The translations under genes and the position numbers were made by a program. The notes beneath the pieces were generated by a model, which made no database searches, was not told the origin of the DNA, and saw only the letters and a program-made list of their open reading frames with translations. From assembly GCA_014058105.1 (NCBI GenBank), contig JACGCM010002752.1:1054001-1118000 (forward strand): a stretch of DNA of 64,000 nucleotides, in the 5' to 3' direction. Shown here piece after piece: positions 33,851 through 46,364 of the stretch. Position 1 is the stretch's first letter, and the number at the start of each line of letters is the position of its first letter. This stretch comes from Kingdonia uniflora (lineage: Eukaryota > Streptophyta > Magnoliopsida > Ranunculales > Circaeasteraceae).

Positions 33851-35060
33851 GCTCTTCCCAATCGGTATCTTGTAATGGGTAATCAGCAAGAAAGTCGGTA
33901 AATGTTTGGCCTTTTTGAGATATCTGCTTCTCGAAAGTGATATCATGTTCACCGAGGTAGATGGACCATTATTGTATCCATCTGAATTTATCTTTTTTGG
34001 TGAGGACTTCTCGAAGGGGGTATGGCTTGAACTTTCTGGAAGTGTAGACGAGGTTAAGTCAAAGTTTTTTGAGCTTCATATATCTGGTTTTGGTCGAGGT
34101 TAAAGTTTTGTGGATAAAGTATAATGGTTTTTCAATGCCTTGATATATTCATATAATGACCAAACTTAAGGATTCGTTTATCACTGTGAGATTAAGGGAA
34201 AGTAGTTTACCTTCGGCTAGAGTACTCATTATTGGTGGTTGACTGAGGTAAGTCTTCAGTTCGTGAAAGGCTTGATCGTATTGTGTAGTCCAATCAATGT
34301 CCAGGTTTTTCTTCTTAGTTTTGTAGTCCCCTTGATCGCAGAGTCGAGAAAATAGCCAGGTACATCTGTCTGATAATTTATTAATAAATCAATTGAAGGG
34401 CGATCAAATATTGATTAAGACACAGATTTGCGTAGGATCAATCTCAATGCCGCTTTTGCTGATGAGGTGGCCGAGGGTATTTTTGTGGAGACTCTTGCAA
34501 AACATGTCATTGATATAAACTTTGACTGACTTGCCTAACAATGGTTTGAAGATTGTGGCAACTAGTCATTGGTAGTTTGCGCCCACGTTTTTATGCCCAA
34601 AGGCATGACGTTGAAACAATATAAACCTTGTTCTATAATAAATGATGTTTTGATTTAATCTTCAGGCATGAGGGGTACCTAGCTGTAACCTAAGGTGGCG
34701 TCCATCATCGAAAGGCATTCGTGCGCTGTTGTTAAGGTAAGGAGCACTACGATAATGGGGAGGGGAAAATTGTCCTTTAGGGTATGCTTGTTGAGGTCGA
34801 TAAAGTTGATGCAGACTTTGATGTTGCCATTCTTTTTGGGAAACGTCACGATATTCAAGATCCAGTCTGCGTACTTAACCTCGCAGATGAAACCTATGGC
34901 TATAAATTTAACAACTTCAAGATTAACAGTGTTTCAAATCCTCAGGGTTAAGGTTTGTTTCTTCTATTTGACTAGCATGCACTTCGGTATTAGGTCGAGT
35001 CGGTGACAGGCGAGAATAGGGTTGACTCTTGGCATTTCATGGAAAGTCCATGCAAAAACA
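33851..35060 (-). pseudogene. Element E reverse transcriptase and RNase H, with an internal deletion
   Basis: Readable parts are ACHRLDL, VTFPKKNGNIKVCINF, LSMMDATLGY, TSFIIEQGLYCFNVMPLGI and VYINDMFCKSLHKN, where the first Asp of YxDD is Asn. Directly after it comes TLGHLISKSGIEIDPTQI: about 38 residues found in element C between these points (including the KLNPDK segment) are missing. RNase H retains the TLTSTKTRYMKLKK region and YLGEHDITFEKQ. Stops are numerous. Confidence 0.8.
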
Positions 35061-35760
35061 TCTTTATTGGATCAAAGGAAAATGGTCAGCTGTTGTTTCT
35101 CTTCATTAGTCAAGGAACTTCCAATGAACGTTCCTCATCTGGGGATATTGAGCTCAATATATTATGTGGGTTCAATGGCTGATGTTTCAACGGGGATAGT
35201 TAAAGGTTCAGTGAGGAAAAGTTGTTGTGATTTTTTTGGTTTAACCAACTTCTGGGATAAATCAATCTCTTGGTGTTCGCATGATCGTGCTAAACATTGG
35301 GACCCTTTCATGTCCCATGTTTTGCTTGGGGTGGTGAATCGCAATACTTGGTGGTAGGTCAAGTGTATTGCCTTTATGGACTACAGCCAATCGCGATCCA
35401 AGATGCCGAGGTATTCAGATTTCATATCGATGACCAGGAAGCTAATTTATAGCACCATCAGACCGGCGATGACAAGGAGGCTAATTCGTCCAACTACCAC
35501 CTCAGTAGACCAATTGAAACAATTGAGTTTAATATTGACTGGGGTTATACGATCTATCATTTATATTACTTTGACTATTTAGAGAAAGATGACATCGATT
35601 GTGCTTCCGATATTGATAAACATCTTGTGCAGGAAGCATTCAACTTTTATCATGATAACCAACAAATCTGAGTGGGCAAATCTGACATGAGAGATGTCGT
35701 TGTCGATGAAGGATATACTTTCGGGTAAGAGGACTGTTAATTTTTATTAGTAGGTAAATT
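35061..35760 (-). pseudogene. Element E protease region
   Basis: The active site is decayed: MFINIGSTIDVIFL stands where element C reads MLIDTGSAADELFL. The flap and C-terminal region reads SEYLGILDRDWL, TYHQVLRFTTPSKTWDMKGS and QCLARSCEHQEID, nearly the same as element C. The catalytic Asp-Thr-Gly is lost. Confidence 0.75.
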
Positions 35761-35899
35761 TGCAATAGTCTTCTAATCTTTTCATCCTACTTTGGGTATG
35801 ATCGCTGTCAATGTTATTAACTTCGATCATGTTAGCTTTGATGATATGTACTTTGTTTCTTCCATTGTTTAGGCTACCAGGGTTTAAAGATATAACTCA

Positions 35900-37461
35900 T
35901 TGAGATAACTTGGGAGGTCGGTAATATACTGGTGTAGTCATCCTGTTTTGAGTATCATTTTAAGCGATTGTTCCAAAGCGTAACAATGATCTAATGGATG
36001 ACAATTGCATATGTGGTTATGACAATATGGTTCATCTTTTCTGACTTCCATTGGATATGGTGTTCACCATTTTGGGTCGGCTTGGATAATGGGTTGAATA
36101 GCGCTGATGAAGATGCTAAGTTTTTGTAGGACTAGGATTGGGCGTATCTTTTGTGACCTATCGGATTATTCCTTGTGATTGTCGTATTTCCGATTATCAG
36201 TCTCGTTATAGGTAAGAACAACCATGGTTGTAGTTGGCTGTCAAGGTTTGTGGTGATTGATGGCTTGGGTTTATCCTTGTCGATTATTTTTGTAGATGCG
36301 TTTGAGGTCGATGTAGCCATTGACTTTGGATAACATTTCTTTAAGGGTTTTTCGTTTTGGAAGGACAATATACTCCTAAACCCAGCTATGGTCTAGGAGG
36401 GCATTGGAGTATGCTAAAACTATATTGGTGTAATCAAGTTCTCGATTTTGCGAGATTCATCAAAGAATCATTTTGTGAAGCTCTCTAGTGTTTCCACTTG
36501 TGTCTTTTGAATGTTAAAATGACATCGACTCTGACCTCTTAATCCTTAATGAAAGCAAAGTGAGATATGATAAAACTAGACAGCTCCTTAAAGCTTTGGA
36601 TAGTGCAATTGGGTAGGCTGTAATACCACTTAAGTGGGCTATCTGTATGTCTAGCGGGGAACATTTGACAAAGGATGTGATCTGCCGATGAGCGGAGGCT
36701 TAACGTGCTCTGGAACTCATGGAGGTAGGACCACGGGCCTATGTTTCAATATTTACGAATTTTTGGGATATGGAAATTTAGGGGGACCTCGATGCCTAAA
36801 AGCTCTATACAGAGTAGATTGTTAAATCTATTCCAAGAGCTTGGAGTTGGGCTCAAACTAATGCGGATAAAAACTTTGATTTATTAGTTGAGCTCTTGTT
36901 GTGTAAGATAAACTGATCGAGGGGGAGAGCGATGTCTTCGTGGTCAATATAGCTTTAGCACGGGGGTATGTTATGTACTGCGTTCACCTAGCCGTTCTCG
37001 GGTAGATCTCCAAATAGGGGGGATGTTCAAAGAGTGGAGTCACTCAAATCTTCCTAGATAGGGATACCTAAGTGGATTGGACCTTTGGGTATGAGTTTAG
37101 CGACACCGTCAACGTCTAGATGGACCGGGGGTACCTCTATTCAGAGGTGAGGGCCTAAACTTGTGAGAGCGAATATACACGAAGGGATCGGAGCTCTGGA
37201 CCGCATGAGGGCAACTTGTGCTTTTTCCTGCTACAGACCCCGAACGGAGTTGTATAGCTTGTCGAAGTAAATGTTTATCTGTATTTTAATGCAACCCTAG
37301 TGTTTAGCTTCGAGCTCCTGTCATTGGGCTTCACGGTCATGGAAAAGTTGGTTCATATGGCACTCCTTGACCGTAGCAAACTGCTCGCATATTAGAGCCA
37401 GTTGAGCAACGATATCATCGGTTCCAATTATGGCTGAGGTGGATCAAAGGGTAAGAGCCAT
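35900..37461 (-). pseudogene. Element E gag
   Basis: The start codon at 37461 opens a frame matching element C gag (DDIVAQLALICEQFATVKEC against DGVVAQLALLAQQFAQAEEC). The capsid core reads PLKWYYSLPNCTIQSFKELS and HFAFIKD. The C-terminal knuckle region (about 36000) is decayed. The start lies 63 bp inside the primer site, as in element C. Confidence 0.75.
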
Positions 37462-37524
37462 TGGAGGTGTGCTCAATTGGTAATGTTATGGAAAAATAAA
37501 GGTTTTCCCATAGACGACGTCAAA

Positions 37525-38134
37525 TGTAGGGGCCTAATCTCATAGAGGAGAGATTGAACTCTTAGATCACTGTGTTTATGATCGACTATGGGTTTTAGTA
37601 AGTATACTTAATATAAATAGGGAGAAGTTCTAATATATACAATTGTGTTGAGTCCTAGAATGGGATTCTTCCATAACCTCTAGTAAAGATTTTTAAGGTG
37701 AGATGGTATAAATGGATGAGATTATAAATATAGGTTCGAGTACTAGACTAAATTTTCCAGCTTCAGAAGGTTCTCAAAGGTTGTCAGAACATCTCTAGGG
37801 TATGAACAGGGAAAATCTCTCCACCCCTTTATGGTAGCTCTCCTTCCCTATTTATAGAAGATAGGAAAGGTGACGTCACCATAGAGAGGTCAAATTATAA
37901 GTGTATCCTCATTTACAGTTGTTCTGTACTGAAGTCGGTTCTACAAGAGTTGTCTGCTGGGTTTTTAACCTTCGACCAGGTGCTCAGCTGGACAGACGCA
38001 TGGTCAAAACTTTAGTGGACTCGATGATAGGCTTGTTATGGTTTTGGTAGATTTATAACTACGGTAGGCTTCGAGTTTATTAGGAGTCTTCAAGTATCTG
38101 GTTCGTTCTAGAAGGCTGCGAGTAGGCTACTACA
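37525..38134 (-). repeat. Element E 5' LTR (610 bp)
   Basis: On the minus strand it starts TGTAGTAGCCTACTCGCAGC and ends ATTAGGCCCCTACA; the same ends bound the LTR of element C. A TATA box, CTATAAATAGG, lies near 37852-37862. Directly after the LTR, TTTGACGTCGTCTATGG is a decayed form of the primer site TTTGGCGCCGTCTGTG. Confidence 0.88.
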
Positions 38135-38960
38135 GTTATCATTTCCATAAGCTTGGTTATAAACTTATAAATGACATTACAAAGTGAAACTGGTTTAAAC
38201 TCAGATAAGGAGCTTGGATTGGGTATCTTAGGGATCAACTTAAGAATGCTTATGTTTACCTCATTTAGGATAATGGAAACCCTGAAAAATCTCTTGATTG
38301 CCTTCACTGCATCACACCTAACTACATCACACCCAACTACATCCCAACATTTCTTATAAGAAAATACATTGTAGCCATGAACTCCTAGGGCTCTGTCATC
38401 TTTTTCTTTAAAATCATATTATTAATTTCTTCTTCTAAAAAATCTTTGATAAGGTTTTGTGCTTAGAGTTAAGATAACTTTTGTAGGCAAGGTAATCTCT
38501 TATCAATATTTGGAGCTACGTCTGATAAGAGATTCTTATAATACTTCTTAACCTCTTCTTCAATCCTCTGAGATGCATATGATGTTGTTTCGTCAAAGCA
38601 TAAAATTTGAATAATATGATTTCTACTTTGCATGCCTATTTTTAAATGGTTCATAAAAGTAGTGTGCATTAAAATCTCCAAGAGAAAACCATTCACATCT
38701 TGATGTCTACCTCATGTTCAATAGGGACAGTGTTAAACCATTTCCCCCTATTTTCTCACTCACCACCATTTCTCCAAGCAGTAAGGTGGTAGTCAAGGTT
38801 AAACATCTTGAAAACCAATCAAAATTGAAAACAAGGCAAATAGAAGAAAGGGAAAAATGAGTTATGCACGAGAAATAGAAAATCGTGACACTTATAAGAT
38901 AAAGGAATGAGGGATTTAACGGTATGTTGACTATAAATTCAAAAATATGATGCAATCTTG
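38135..38960 (-). pseudogene. L1-type LINE, spacer and reverse transcriptase start (upstream part)
   Basis: On the minus strand: WFSLGDFNAHYFYE, RIEEEVKKYYKNLL, VNISILKLIPKIPNPSSLSE and FKPVSLCNVIYKFITKLMEM. These are the linker, the 'Y-K-L-L' segment and the reverse transcriptase fingers (A-L-I-P-K and F-R-P-I-S-L-C-N-V-I-Y-K motifs) of plant L1 elements. The domain continues at 30472 on the far side of element E. The endonuclease upstream is not recognisable beyond about 38960. Confidence 0.8.
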
Positions 38961-41900
38961 ACTGTTAAATTAACCACGATAAATAGAATGTCGCAACATA
39001 GCTTTTTACCCGTGGTGTGAATTAATACTATGAGTTTCAAAAAAGCAAAGAAAAACGAGGTCATGCCCCTACTGTTGTGGCAACAAAATTGGTTAAGAAG
39101 GGAAAACTAGTGGTTTCATGACCATCACTTGCCTTATTATTGTGAAAATGTAGTCTCACCATTTGTATCGATAGTTTACATTGATTTTTTTTCGCAAATA
39201 GAACTTACAAAAGTTATGTCATTGAGATTTTCTTGCTACAAATTGTTATCTACTGCAAACGCTCTTATAGGATGCACTAAAGCAGTGGTATTGACGAGCG
39301 CATAATTACGTTATTTTTAATATACCTGAATATGTATTTTACTCATCTATTATATTTAATTTTGTGTACTTATGCGCGTTTGTTTGATTGTAGCCAATGG
39401 AGATAGATATTTAAAACCGAGCACTTAAAGTCAGATAAAATAATCTTCAACATTTCTTTAGCAAGGGATATCCAAGAGACAAGAAATATTTACAAAAATA
39501 TGTTTGGAGTATAATATAAAGGGAGATTGCATTCAAGATCCAAGAATTATATTGAGAAGATATTGCATAGCAAAGATATATTCAAGAATTTCCATAGTTA
39601 CAAGATTTTTCACGCTCAACAAAGAAAGGATATGAAGATATTCTCATATATTTTAATGATTAATTGTAATAAGATTATATTGTAATATTCCAGATATATG
39701 TAATATTCTTAAAAATTTATGTTCTTTCTTCAATAAAAAGAACCGTTACCCAGTGTAATATGTATTTTGTTTTTTTTAAGGAATATTGAAGAAAGTAATT
39801 AGTTTCATCTCTTAGTCTTCTTCTCTTTAGTTTAATTAATTTGTAAATGGTTTCATTAGTTGTTAATGCGATGAAGTCCGAGATGAGTGGCTAATCTCCT
39901 AGCTATGGCTAGGATGATGTCTCTCCTTAGATGAGCAATAGTTAATATTCATAAGTTCTAATTAGTTTCCTCATAGTTTTTAGGAATAATAAGTTAGTAC
40001 ATCATATCGAAGGCTTGACCATAACTTAAGTTTGGTGTACGATAACTTTGGATACAAACAAGTGCTACAAACCATGGACTTGGTTTGAAGATCAAGAAAG
40101 AGGAAACACAAGAGAAAATTACTCAAGCCTAGCCATGGTTAAGTTGATAATTCTCTACACTCTTCACCATCACTAAAACGCATAACTACTAAATGCTTGA
40201 CCATAGATTTAGTGGTTTATTTTACAACATCGCATGTGTCTTAACACGAATATATGATGGGTGAGGATATTTGGATTTATTGTTATATCGATTAGTACTT
40301 TAAAAGGTAAGAGCCAAGTTCAAACATTAGCTCTCTCTTTCTCATTAAGTTTTCGTGTAACTAGTTTTCATGTTTTAGTTATCTTATTCATTAATCTCTT
40401 ATAAAATCGTAGTTCGTTCTAGACAATGTATGTTTTTCCAAACCTCTATGTGGAATCCATCCCATTTATTCTTACTACAACTTCACAACCGTACTTGAGC
40501 GGGCATTTTATTTGAGGATCAAAAAAACCTCTTATCAAGTATCACGGTTGATGTTACATACAAACTGCAAACAATTGGCCTTGATAGTTGGGGGAAAGCT
40601 ATAAATTGTATGTCATTATATGGGGCATCTAAAGATGAGGACAATCATCATAACTTTTTTTTTTTATCCTGATAAATGTTGTTTTATTTTGTATTTTTGT
40701 ATTACCTTTTTCTTCTAAAAACACCTTGTTTGTGGGCATACCCCCCCAATCACGAGGATTAGTAGGGGTTTAACTCCCCACATTTACCTAAAATTGTTAC
40801 CCCCTAGATTTGAATTTTCCAATTTTGTTGACCTACCATTGATCGGCTAACAAATGGTACATTGGGCATGACTGGAGTCTCAACCTATTTATCATACTTT
40901 TTACATTATATAAATGTTATGATTATTGATTGTAATAGTGTGGAAAATATTTTTTTGTATTTCATAACTCAATGGAGGCATTTTTCTATACTATTGGGAT
41001 ACGACATATGGACTAAGCTAACTACTGACTATCACTTTAACCGAGCATAGAAGAATTGAACTCAGTTGTTGCATTTGGCTGCTTAGAGCATTAGTAGTAG
41101 GCTGGCTAAATTACCCAGCCACGTAGGCTTAAAATAAGAAAAAAATATGACATGTAGCTAGAGGTAGAAAATTGGTCTTTTGCAGAATGAGGACAAAAAA
41201 AATTGGCACCAATTGAGATGGTGCAGTGTCAAATCAATTGACGTTTTGCCTTAATTTTTTAAAGCTTAAAAAATAAAAAAATAACCTTGCCTTTTTTTTT
41301 CTCTCTCTTAACCTACTTTCTCTTCTTTTCCAAACAACCGACTGTCTCCTTCTTCTTCTTCAAAAAAAAAACAAAACCTTAGCTTTCTTCCCAAACAATT
41401 GATTGTCTCTTCTTCTCCAACAAAAGTCTATCTAAATTGCAAAAAGCTTGGTTCCAATTACAACGGAGTCGAGGTACTTTCTAAAAGCTTGGTTCTAATT
41501 ACAACGGACCGAGGTACTCTTTCTCTCTCCCCCTCTCGTCATTTTAGATGATGTAATTATCAATGGGGTTTCCTGTTTTCACATAATAATGCCAAAAGAT
41601 GATATTTTGGTAAGATTGGGTAAACATTTGAATGAATTTTGTGTGATTGAAGAATTTTGTGAGATTGAGTAAAGTTTTATCCTTCAATTTTTCTCTGGTT
41701 TGTTGATTTTTTATGTTTAGAGTTGCATAAGGTGTTAATGGGGTTAGATTTCAGCAAGGTTCATGCAAAACTGATACTAGCTGCATGGGTTTATAAGGTT
41801 CATGTATCTTTGTCTAAATATATGGTGATTGTTTGAGCCTTATGTGAGTTCCTTTACCTTTACTGTAGAAGCCATATGTTTCTTCTCTTGCTATATTGTG

Positions 41901-42432
41901 TAGTCTGGTCTTCGGGACCTTGAAACAGGGGTGAGGTTATCTTAGTGGTACTTCTGTTAATGTACATGGGGTTAGTCTCCCGCTCACTTTTTAAGAAAAA
42001 AATGTATATGATACATCCAAACACCCTCCTAGTGTTAATATCAGTTTTTATTTATTTCATTAGAAGTACTTTCTCTTTCTCTCTCCTCACTTCATGATTT
42101 CTAAATTTTGCTTTCTTCTTCAGGAGAGTACTAGAGGAGTTGCAGCACATACGAAGTTGTAGTCGTGATTTACATATTCTTTCTTTGATTTCTGCTTATT
42201 TATTTTACTTGTGTGGGATAAATTATGCTTATTAATCTGAATGACTGCCTAAATAAAGTTTTGTGATTTTTGTATGAAAGGGATGTTATCATGTTGTCTA
42301 TTTTGTTTACCTACGAAAAAAATAATATTAGACAGATAATATAAAAAAGGGTATTTGTCATACTAGCTTCTAATTCTCTCTCTACCTTGGGGAATTTTAT
42401 TGATGCTTTTGGAGGGGAGGAGCCAAATCGCG
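38961..42432. other. Intergenic stretch of 3.5 kb, unassigned
   Basis: No convincing coding frame. Three things stand out: GTCGCAACATAG and TTGTGGCAACAAAAT motifs near 38990-39080 that resemble CACTA subterminal words but lack termini; a 38-bp direct repeat (AAAAGCTTGGTTC, then AATTACAACGGA, then GAGGTACT) at about 41440-41518; and a GAGCATTAGTAGTAGGC start near 41085 that recalls MITE ends, for which no partner was found. From about 41270 pyrimidine-rich leader-like sequence precedes the next gene. Confidence 0.4.
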
Positions 42433-44588
42433 ATGGCAGAAGATTTTCATTTGCCAGAGTTTAAAGTAGACAGTTTCCCATTAATTGAAGATATTGAAGA
42501 TCACTTGGCGATTCGCATATTAAATAATGTTGTGAGTGTAAGTTAATTTCTCAATTAAATTATAATTGTCTAGATAATTTAAATATAAATTATCTTATTT
42601 AAATCATTTACGTATTTATGTTCTAAAACATAAAATTATTATTAACAAAATTGTAATAGCTTTATATGTTAATGTCAGTGTATGTTTTATTTATATAGCA
42701 ATGTCGAAAGCTTAGACTTTGAACTTATTTGAAGAAGGTATTTAAGCTTTATAATCAATTAAGCAATATAAAAGGAATCAAACATTTAATTGATGCTTCA
42801 GGGTTTGCACATTTTCTAAGAATAAAATGGAATCAAGGTGACAATCGCTTGGTGATAGCATTAATTGAGATGTGGTGGGATATAACCCATACATTTCATT
42901 TCCCATGTAGAGAGATCGGATTGACTCCTCTCGACTTTTATATGTTGACAGGTATACGGGTAGGAGTCGGGTCTCCTCCCCCACTTGCCACGGGTGATGA
43001 GGTTGATGAACTAGCTGCATTCTATATACCTAATATAAAAGATATAACAATTTCATTTGGGTGTATTCCAGAAAAATATATTTACCAGTTTTTAACATGC
43101 AAAAAGTTGGAGAGTACAGCCATGAGACGATTATTAGGATGTTCTTATTATACATGTTGTCAATGTACTTTTATGGGCACATCGATAGTACAATCATGTT
43201 AGGTCATCTCATGGCTTTATGAAATCTTGATAAGGTAATTGAGTACGACTGGGGGTTATCATTTATGTGTTATCTATACCTGGGCTTCGACTTATGTTGT
43301 AGATATATCGATCATAACATTTGTGACAACAAATCAAGATTAAGAAATTAAAGGAAAAGATTAAAAAATTGTAAAGATCAAGTTGTGCACAATTTACCTA
43401 AATCAAGACAACAAATCGATCTTAGGACTTTCCAGAGTATTTATTGGCAGTCATGGCAATAATGTTCACATGCTTCGCATGTAGATTATACCCAAGCGTA
43501 AGTTATTACTCTAAAGCATGTCATTTTGTATGAGGGAGCGTACTTCAAGGGTGCATGGTATTTAGGAAAGCGATGCACTAAACAATTGATTGGCCAATAT
43601 TCAATCCCTACGAATCCACCCCTACTTATATCAACAGTATTCCCGGTGATTTTATCGAGAGATTACAAGTAGCTGACTGGATTGGTGCTATACCATTTTC
43701 CTTTCAAGGGCTTACGGAGTCAAACTATATAGTTTTATGGAGCATTGTGACATTTGGTTATCGGGATCAAGAGTTTTTCCATGCTGTAAACACTGATGAG
43801 GTAGGTCCTGTAGGATATACATATCAATTTCACATTTCACATCCTCCACAGGCCTGTCACCACCCAACTACATATACGATCACTCCTTACGCGTGCTCGA
43901 TTGGTCTTACAGATTGGTATATTGATGTAGCAATTCCTCCACATCCACGTAGATGCCGTCTTATGATTTCCATTGTTAATCCTTCGTCATTAGTTAATGC
44001 TGGATTCTAGTTCCTGATGATGTTTCCCGTGTAAGTTATTTTAAATTCAAGCAATTTTTATTAATTTAGGTAATGCATTTGCATTTATCATATTAGTTAA
44101 GAAAAATATTTTTCTTCACAAGCTGCTTTATCTGCGATGTATACTGAACAAATGTGTCTTAACCTTCGGATGAAGAATGTTGTCTATGATTATACACTTC
44201 AAATATAGATGTTTTTATAGGAATGCAAAGTTATTTATGAGCAGGCGATTTTGGAAAGAAATAAATATGAAAGCCTTTTACTACTACAGCAACAACAAGC
44301 AGATATATTTATTGCTGAACATGAGGTTAAAAGCGATGAGTTGCGAGCAAATGTCTCATATTTACAATAGTTACTTCATGACCAGGTATTTAATTATTAT
44401 CAGGTGTAAATTCTAATTTAATAATAGTCTTCGCTTTCAGGTAATATTCTTCTAATTAAGTTGGTCTTTAGCTTCAACTAAACTATCAATCTTTTCACGA
44501 CAACATATTGATTATCAAATGCGTAAAAGACCAAGGAGGACTATAAGCAGCAGGAGAGTTCGAGGAAGAAGTGATACTCCCTCTTAGT
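42433..44588 (+). pseudogene. Plant mobile domain (PMD) protein, multi-exon, degenerate
   Basis: Exon 1 (42433-42537) encodes MAEDFHLPEFKVDSF and on, 35 codons, with donor GTAAGTTAATT. The intron of 161 bp ends TTTATATAG, and exon 2 starts at 42699 in frame but has a stop at 42720. The domain reads ALIEMWWDITHTFHFPCREI, GLTPLDFYMLTGIRVG, KVIEYDWG (after a frameshift near 43190), GAWYLGKRCTKQ and DEVGPVGYTYQFHI. The end has a coiled coil (about 44220-44370) and a basic tail (RKRPRRTISSRRVRGR). PMD proteins exist as host genes (MAIL1/MAIN type) and as cargo of plant transposons. This copy has several stops and is likely transposon-derived. Confidence 0.7.
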
Positions 44589-45517
44589 TCGGTAGGATTT
44601 TTTTCTTATAAGATAGTTTTAATGGATATTGTTATTCTCGAATTCTAGTACTTCTATAATTCTATAGCAAGCATTGTGTATTGTATATATTGACTCCGTG
44701 TTTGTCTAAAATTTTCAAATTATATAGTTTGCGAGGACATTTTATAGGAGAAGTCCGTCGATCGATTTAAGCTCCCTTCACGGTATATTTTTGAATTTTA
44801 TGGATATTGAAGTAGGCATCATTGATGAGCATTTAGTTTTTTGTATTTTTTGTAGCAGTTATGGAGTATATATTACCATACGGTTGTAGAGTATATTATT
44901 ACTAATATCGGTGTTGCCATTTATTATATCAATTCTCTTTGATATGTGATTGTTATGCTTATGTATGGATTTTATAATATTTGGAATTGGGTGTGGGCTG
45001 TATGCATGTATACTGGCCCAAGCGCTCTTAAACCAAAGTATTATATAATCTACTTAAGTATTTTACAATATACAGGTTCTTAACATGTACAAAATTATGA
45101 AATGTCCAATTTACAGGGGAAGTACTGCTGAATTTTTGGTAGGGTTTTCTAGCAATTATAGGTACAAAAATTATAGAATGACTGATATATATTTGTATTA
45201 AATATGGAATGGAATGGAATATAGTATTATAGTAACTTAATGAAATTTAAATATTATAAAACATTTATTGTCATCTTTAAGATACTGAAAATATGTATTA
45301 TCATCTTTAACTAGCCTTGTTTTTTAAGGTAAATATTTAATGTCCTATCTCTCCATGCCTTGTTTTTGGCAAATATATTTAATGTCCTATATTTTTCCGC
45401 CCTTATTTTTGACAAATATTTATTTTCTTATCTAATTTCAGGCCTTGTTTTTGGCAAATATTTATTCGGGTATTCTAGTTATAAATAACTGCTACCCAAA
45501 AATGGTGATTCATCAAA
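44589..45517. other. AT-rich spacer with a short imperfect repeat
   Basis: No coding signal. Near 45310-45470 a unit containing GCCTTGTTTTTGGCAAATAT and TTTAATGTCCTAT recurs about three times at 50-70 bp spacing. It may be the untranslated end of the Harbinger-like element to its right. Confidence 0.5.
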
Positions 45518-46350
45518 ATGGTATTCCACTTATTTTTGTTCACCTCTCTAATGTCTTTATCATCTTCTAATGATGATATGATTGTCCTAATGATGTTAGC
45601 GATTGTGGAAACCCAGAGGCTCTACCAAGAAAGTAGGCGCGTTTGCATGTCCATACCGAGAAATAGAATTGCCACCCACCTCCAACTTTTTTATGATTAT
45701 TTTGCCGATGTACCGCTTTACCCTGACTACCTGTTTCCTAGGAGGTTTCGAATGAGGCATCATTTGTTTCTCCGAATTCACGACTCTGTTATTGCTCACA
45801 ATTCGTACTTCGTACAGAATTAAAATAATGTTGGTACCCTGGGCCTTTCCTCCCTTCAGAAGAGAACTGTTGCTTTAAGAATGCTTGCATATGGAGTTTC
45901 AAGTAATTTCATGGACAAATATTTGAAAATCAGGCAAACCACGGCTACGAAATGTTTAGAGAGTTTATGTTCTGCGATTATAAAAGTTTTCGGCGAGGAA
46001 TATCTCTGAAGACCGAATAGTGATGATGTCGTACGATTTTTGGTTGAAGGTAATTGTTGAAGGTTTCCAGGAATGCTAGGGAGCCTCGGCTGCATGCACT
46101 AGATATGGAAGAATTGTCCTACTGCATGACATGGGATGTATTGGGGCCATTATTTTCATCCGACTATCATTCTAGAAGTAGTTGTTTCGTACGATATGTG
46201 GATTTGGCATGCTTATTTTTGGATGCCTAGATCTCACAACGACATCAACGTCTTATGACAATCTAACCTATTTGCTAACCTCATAGAAGGTCGTGCCCCC
46301 AAGGCTAATTTGAAGATTAATGGAGTGTCGTTTACTCAGGGTTATTACCT
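45518..46350 (+). pseudogene. PIF/Harbinger-like (HARBI1-type) transposase, C-terminally cut
   Basis: The start reads RIATHLQLFYDYFADVPLYP and RRFRMRHHLFLRIHD, followed by LQKRTVALRMLAYGVSSNFM. The nuclease part reads FPGMLGSLGCMH, where the catalytic Asp of the usual S-I-D-C-M-H is Gly, then WGHYFHPTIILEVVVSYDMW and PRSHNDINVL (second Asp present). These are hallmarks of plant Harbinger/ALP1-type DDE proteins. It breaks off at GYYL (about 46350), before the final catalytic Glu, where copia gag sequence begins. Several stops and one shift are present. Confidence 0.8.
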
Positions 46351-46364
46351 AGGCAATTTGAGAA

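Larger units (their letters stand above)
30473..38134 (-). mobile_element. Element E: Ty3/gypsy Tat-lineage retrotransposon nested in the LINE
   Basis: Minus-strand order: 5' LTR, primer site, gag, protease, reverse transcriptase, RNase H, aRNH, integrase, tandem array, spacer and a partial 3' LTR. The LTR start TGTAGTAGCCTACTCGCAGC is shared with element C, so E and C are one family. E interrupts the LINE reverse transcriptase exactly between KFITKLMEM and the segment resuming with MRDIMDN, showing it is younger than the LINE. Flanking 5-mers (ATAAC and AGAAT on the minus strand) match at 3 of 5 positions, so a target duplication is possible but decayed. No antisense coiled-coil gene is left. 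Confidence 0.88.

Noticed and set aside
30473..38134. Clear 5-bp target duplication around element E
   Set aside because: The flanking bases agree at only 3 of 5 positions and the left LTR end is itself mutated, so I do not claim it.
38961..39100. A second CACTA element end, from TTGTGGCAAC-like words
   Set aside because: No CACTA terminus, no inverted partner and no 3-bp duplication were found.
40430..40520. LTR end or leader of an Athila-type element
   Set aside because: The wording loosely recalls such leaders, but there is no primer site and no gag downstream.
41085..42400. MITE starting GAGCATTAGTAGTAGGC
   Set aside because: No complementary right end or target duplication could be located.
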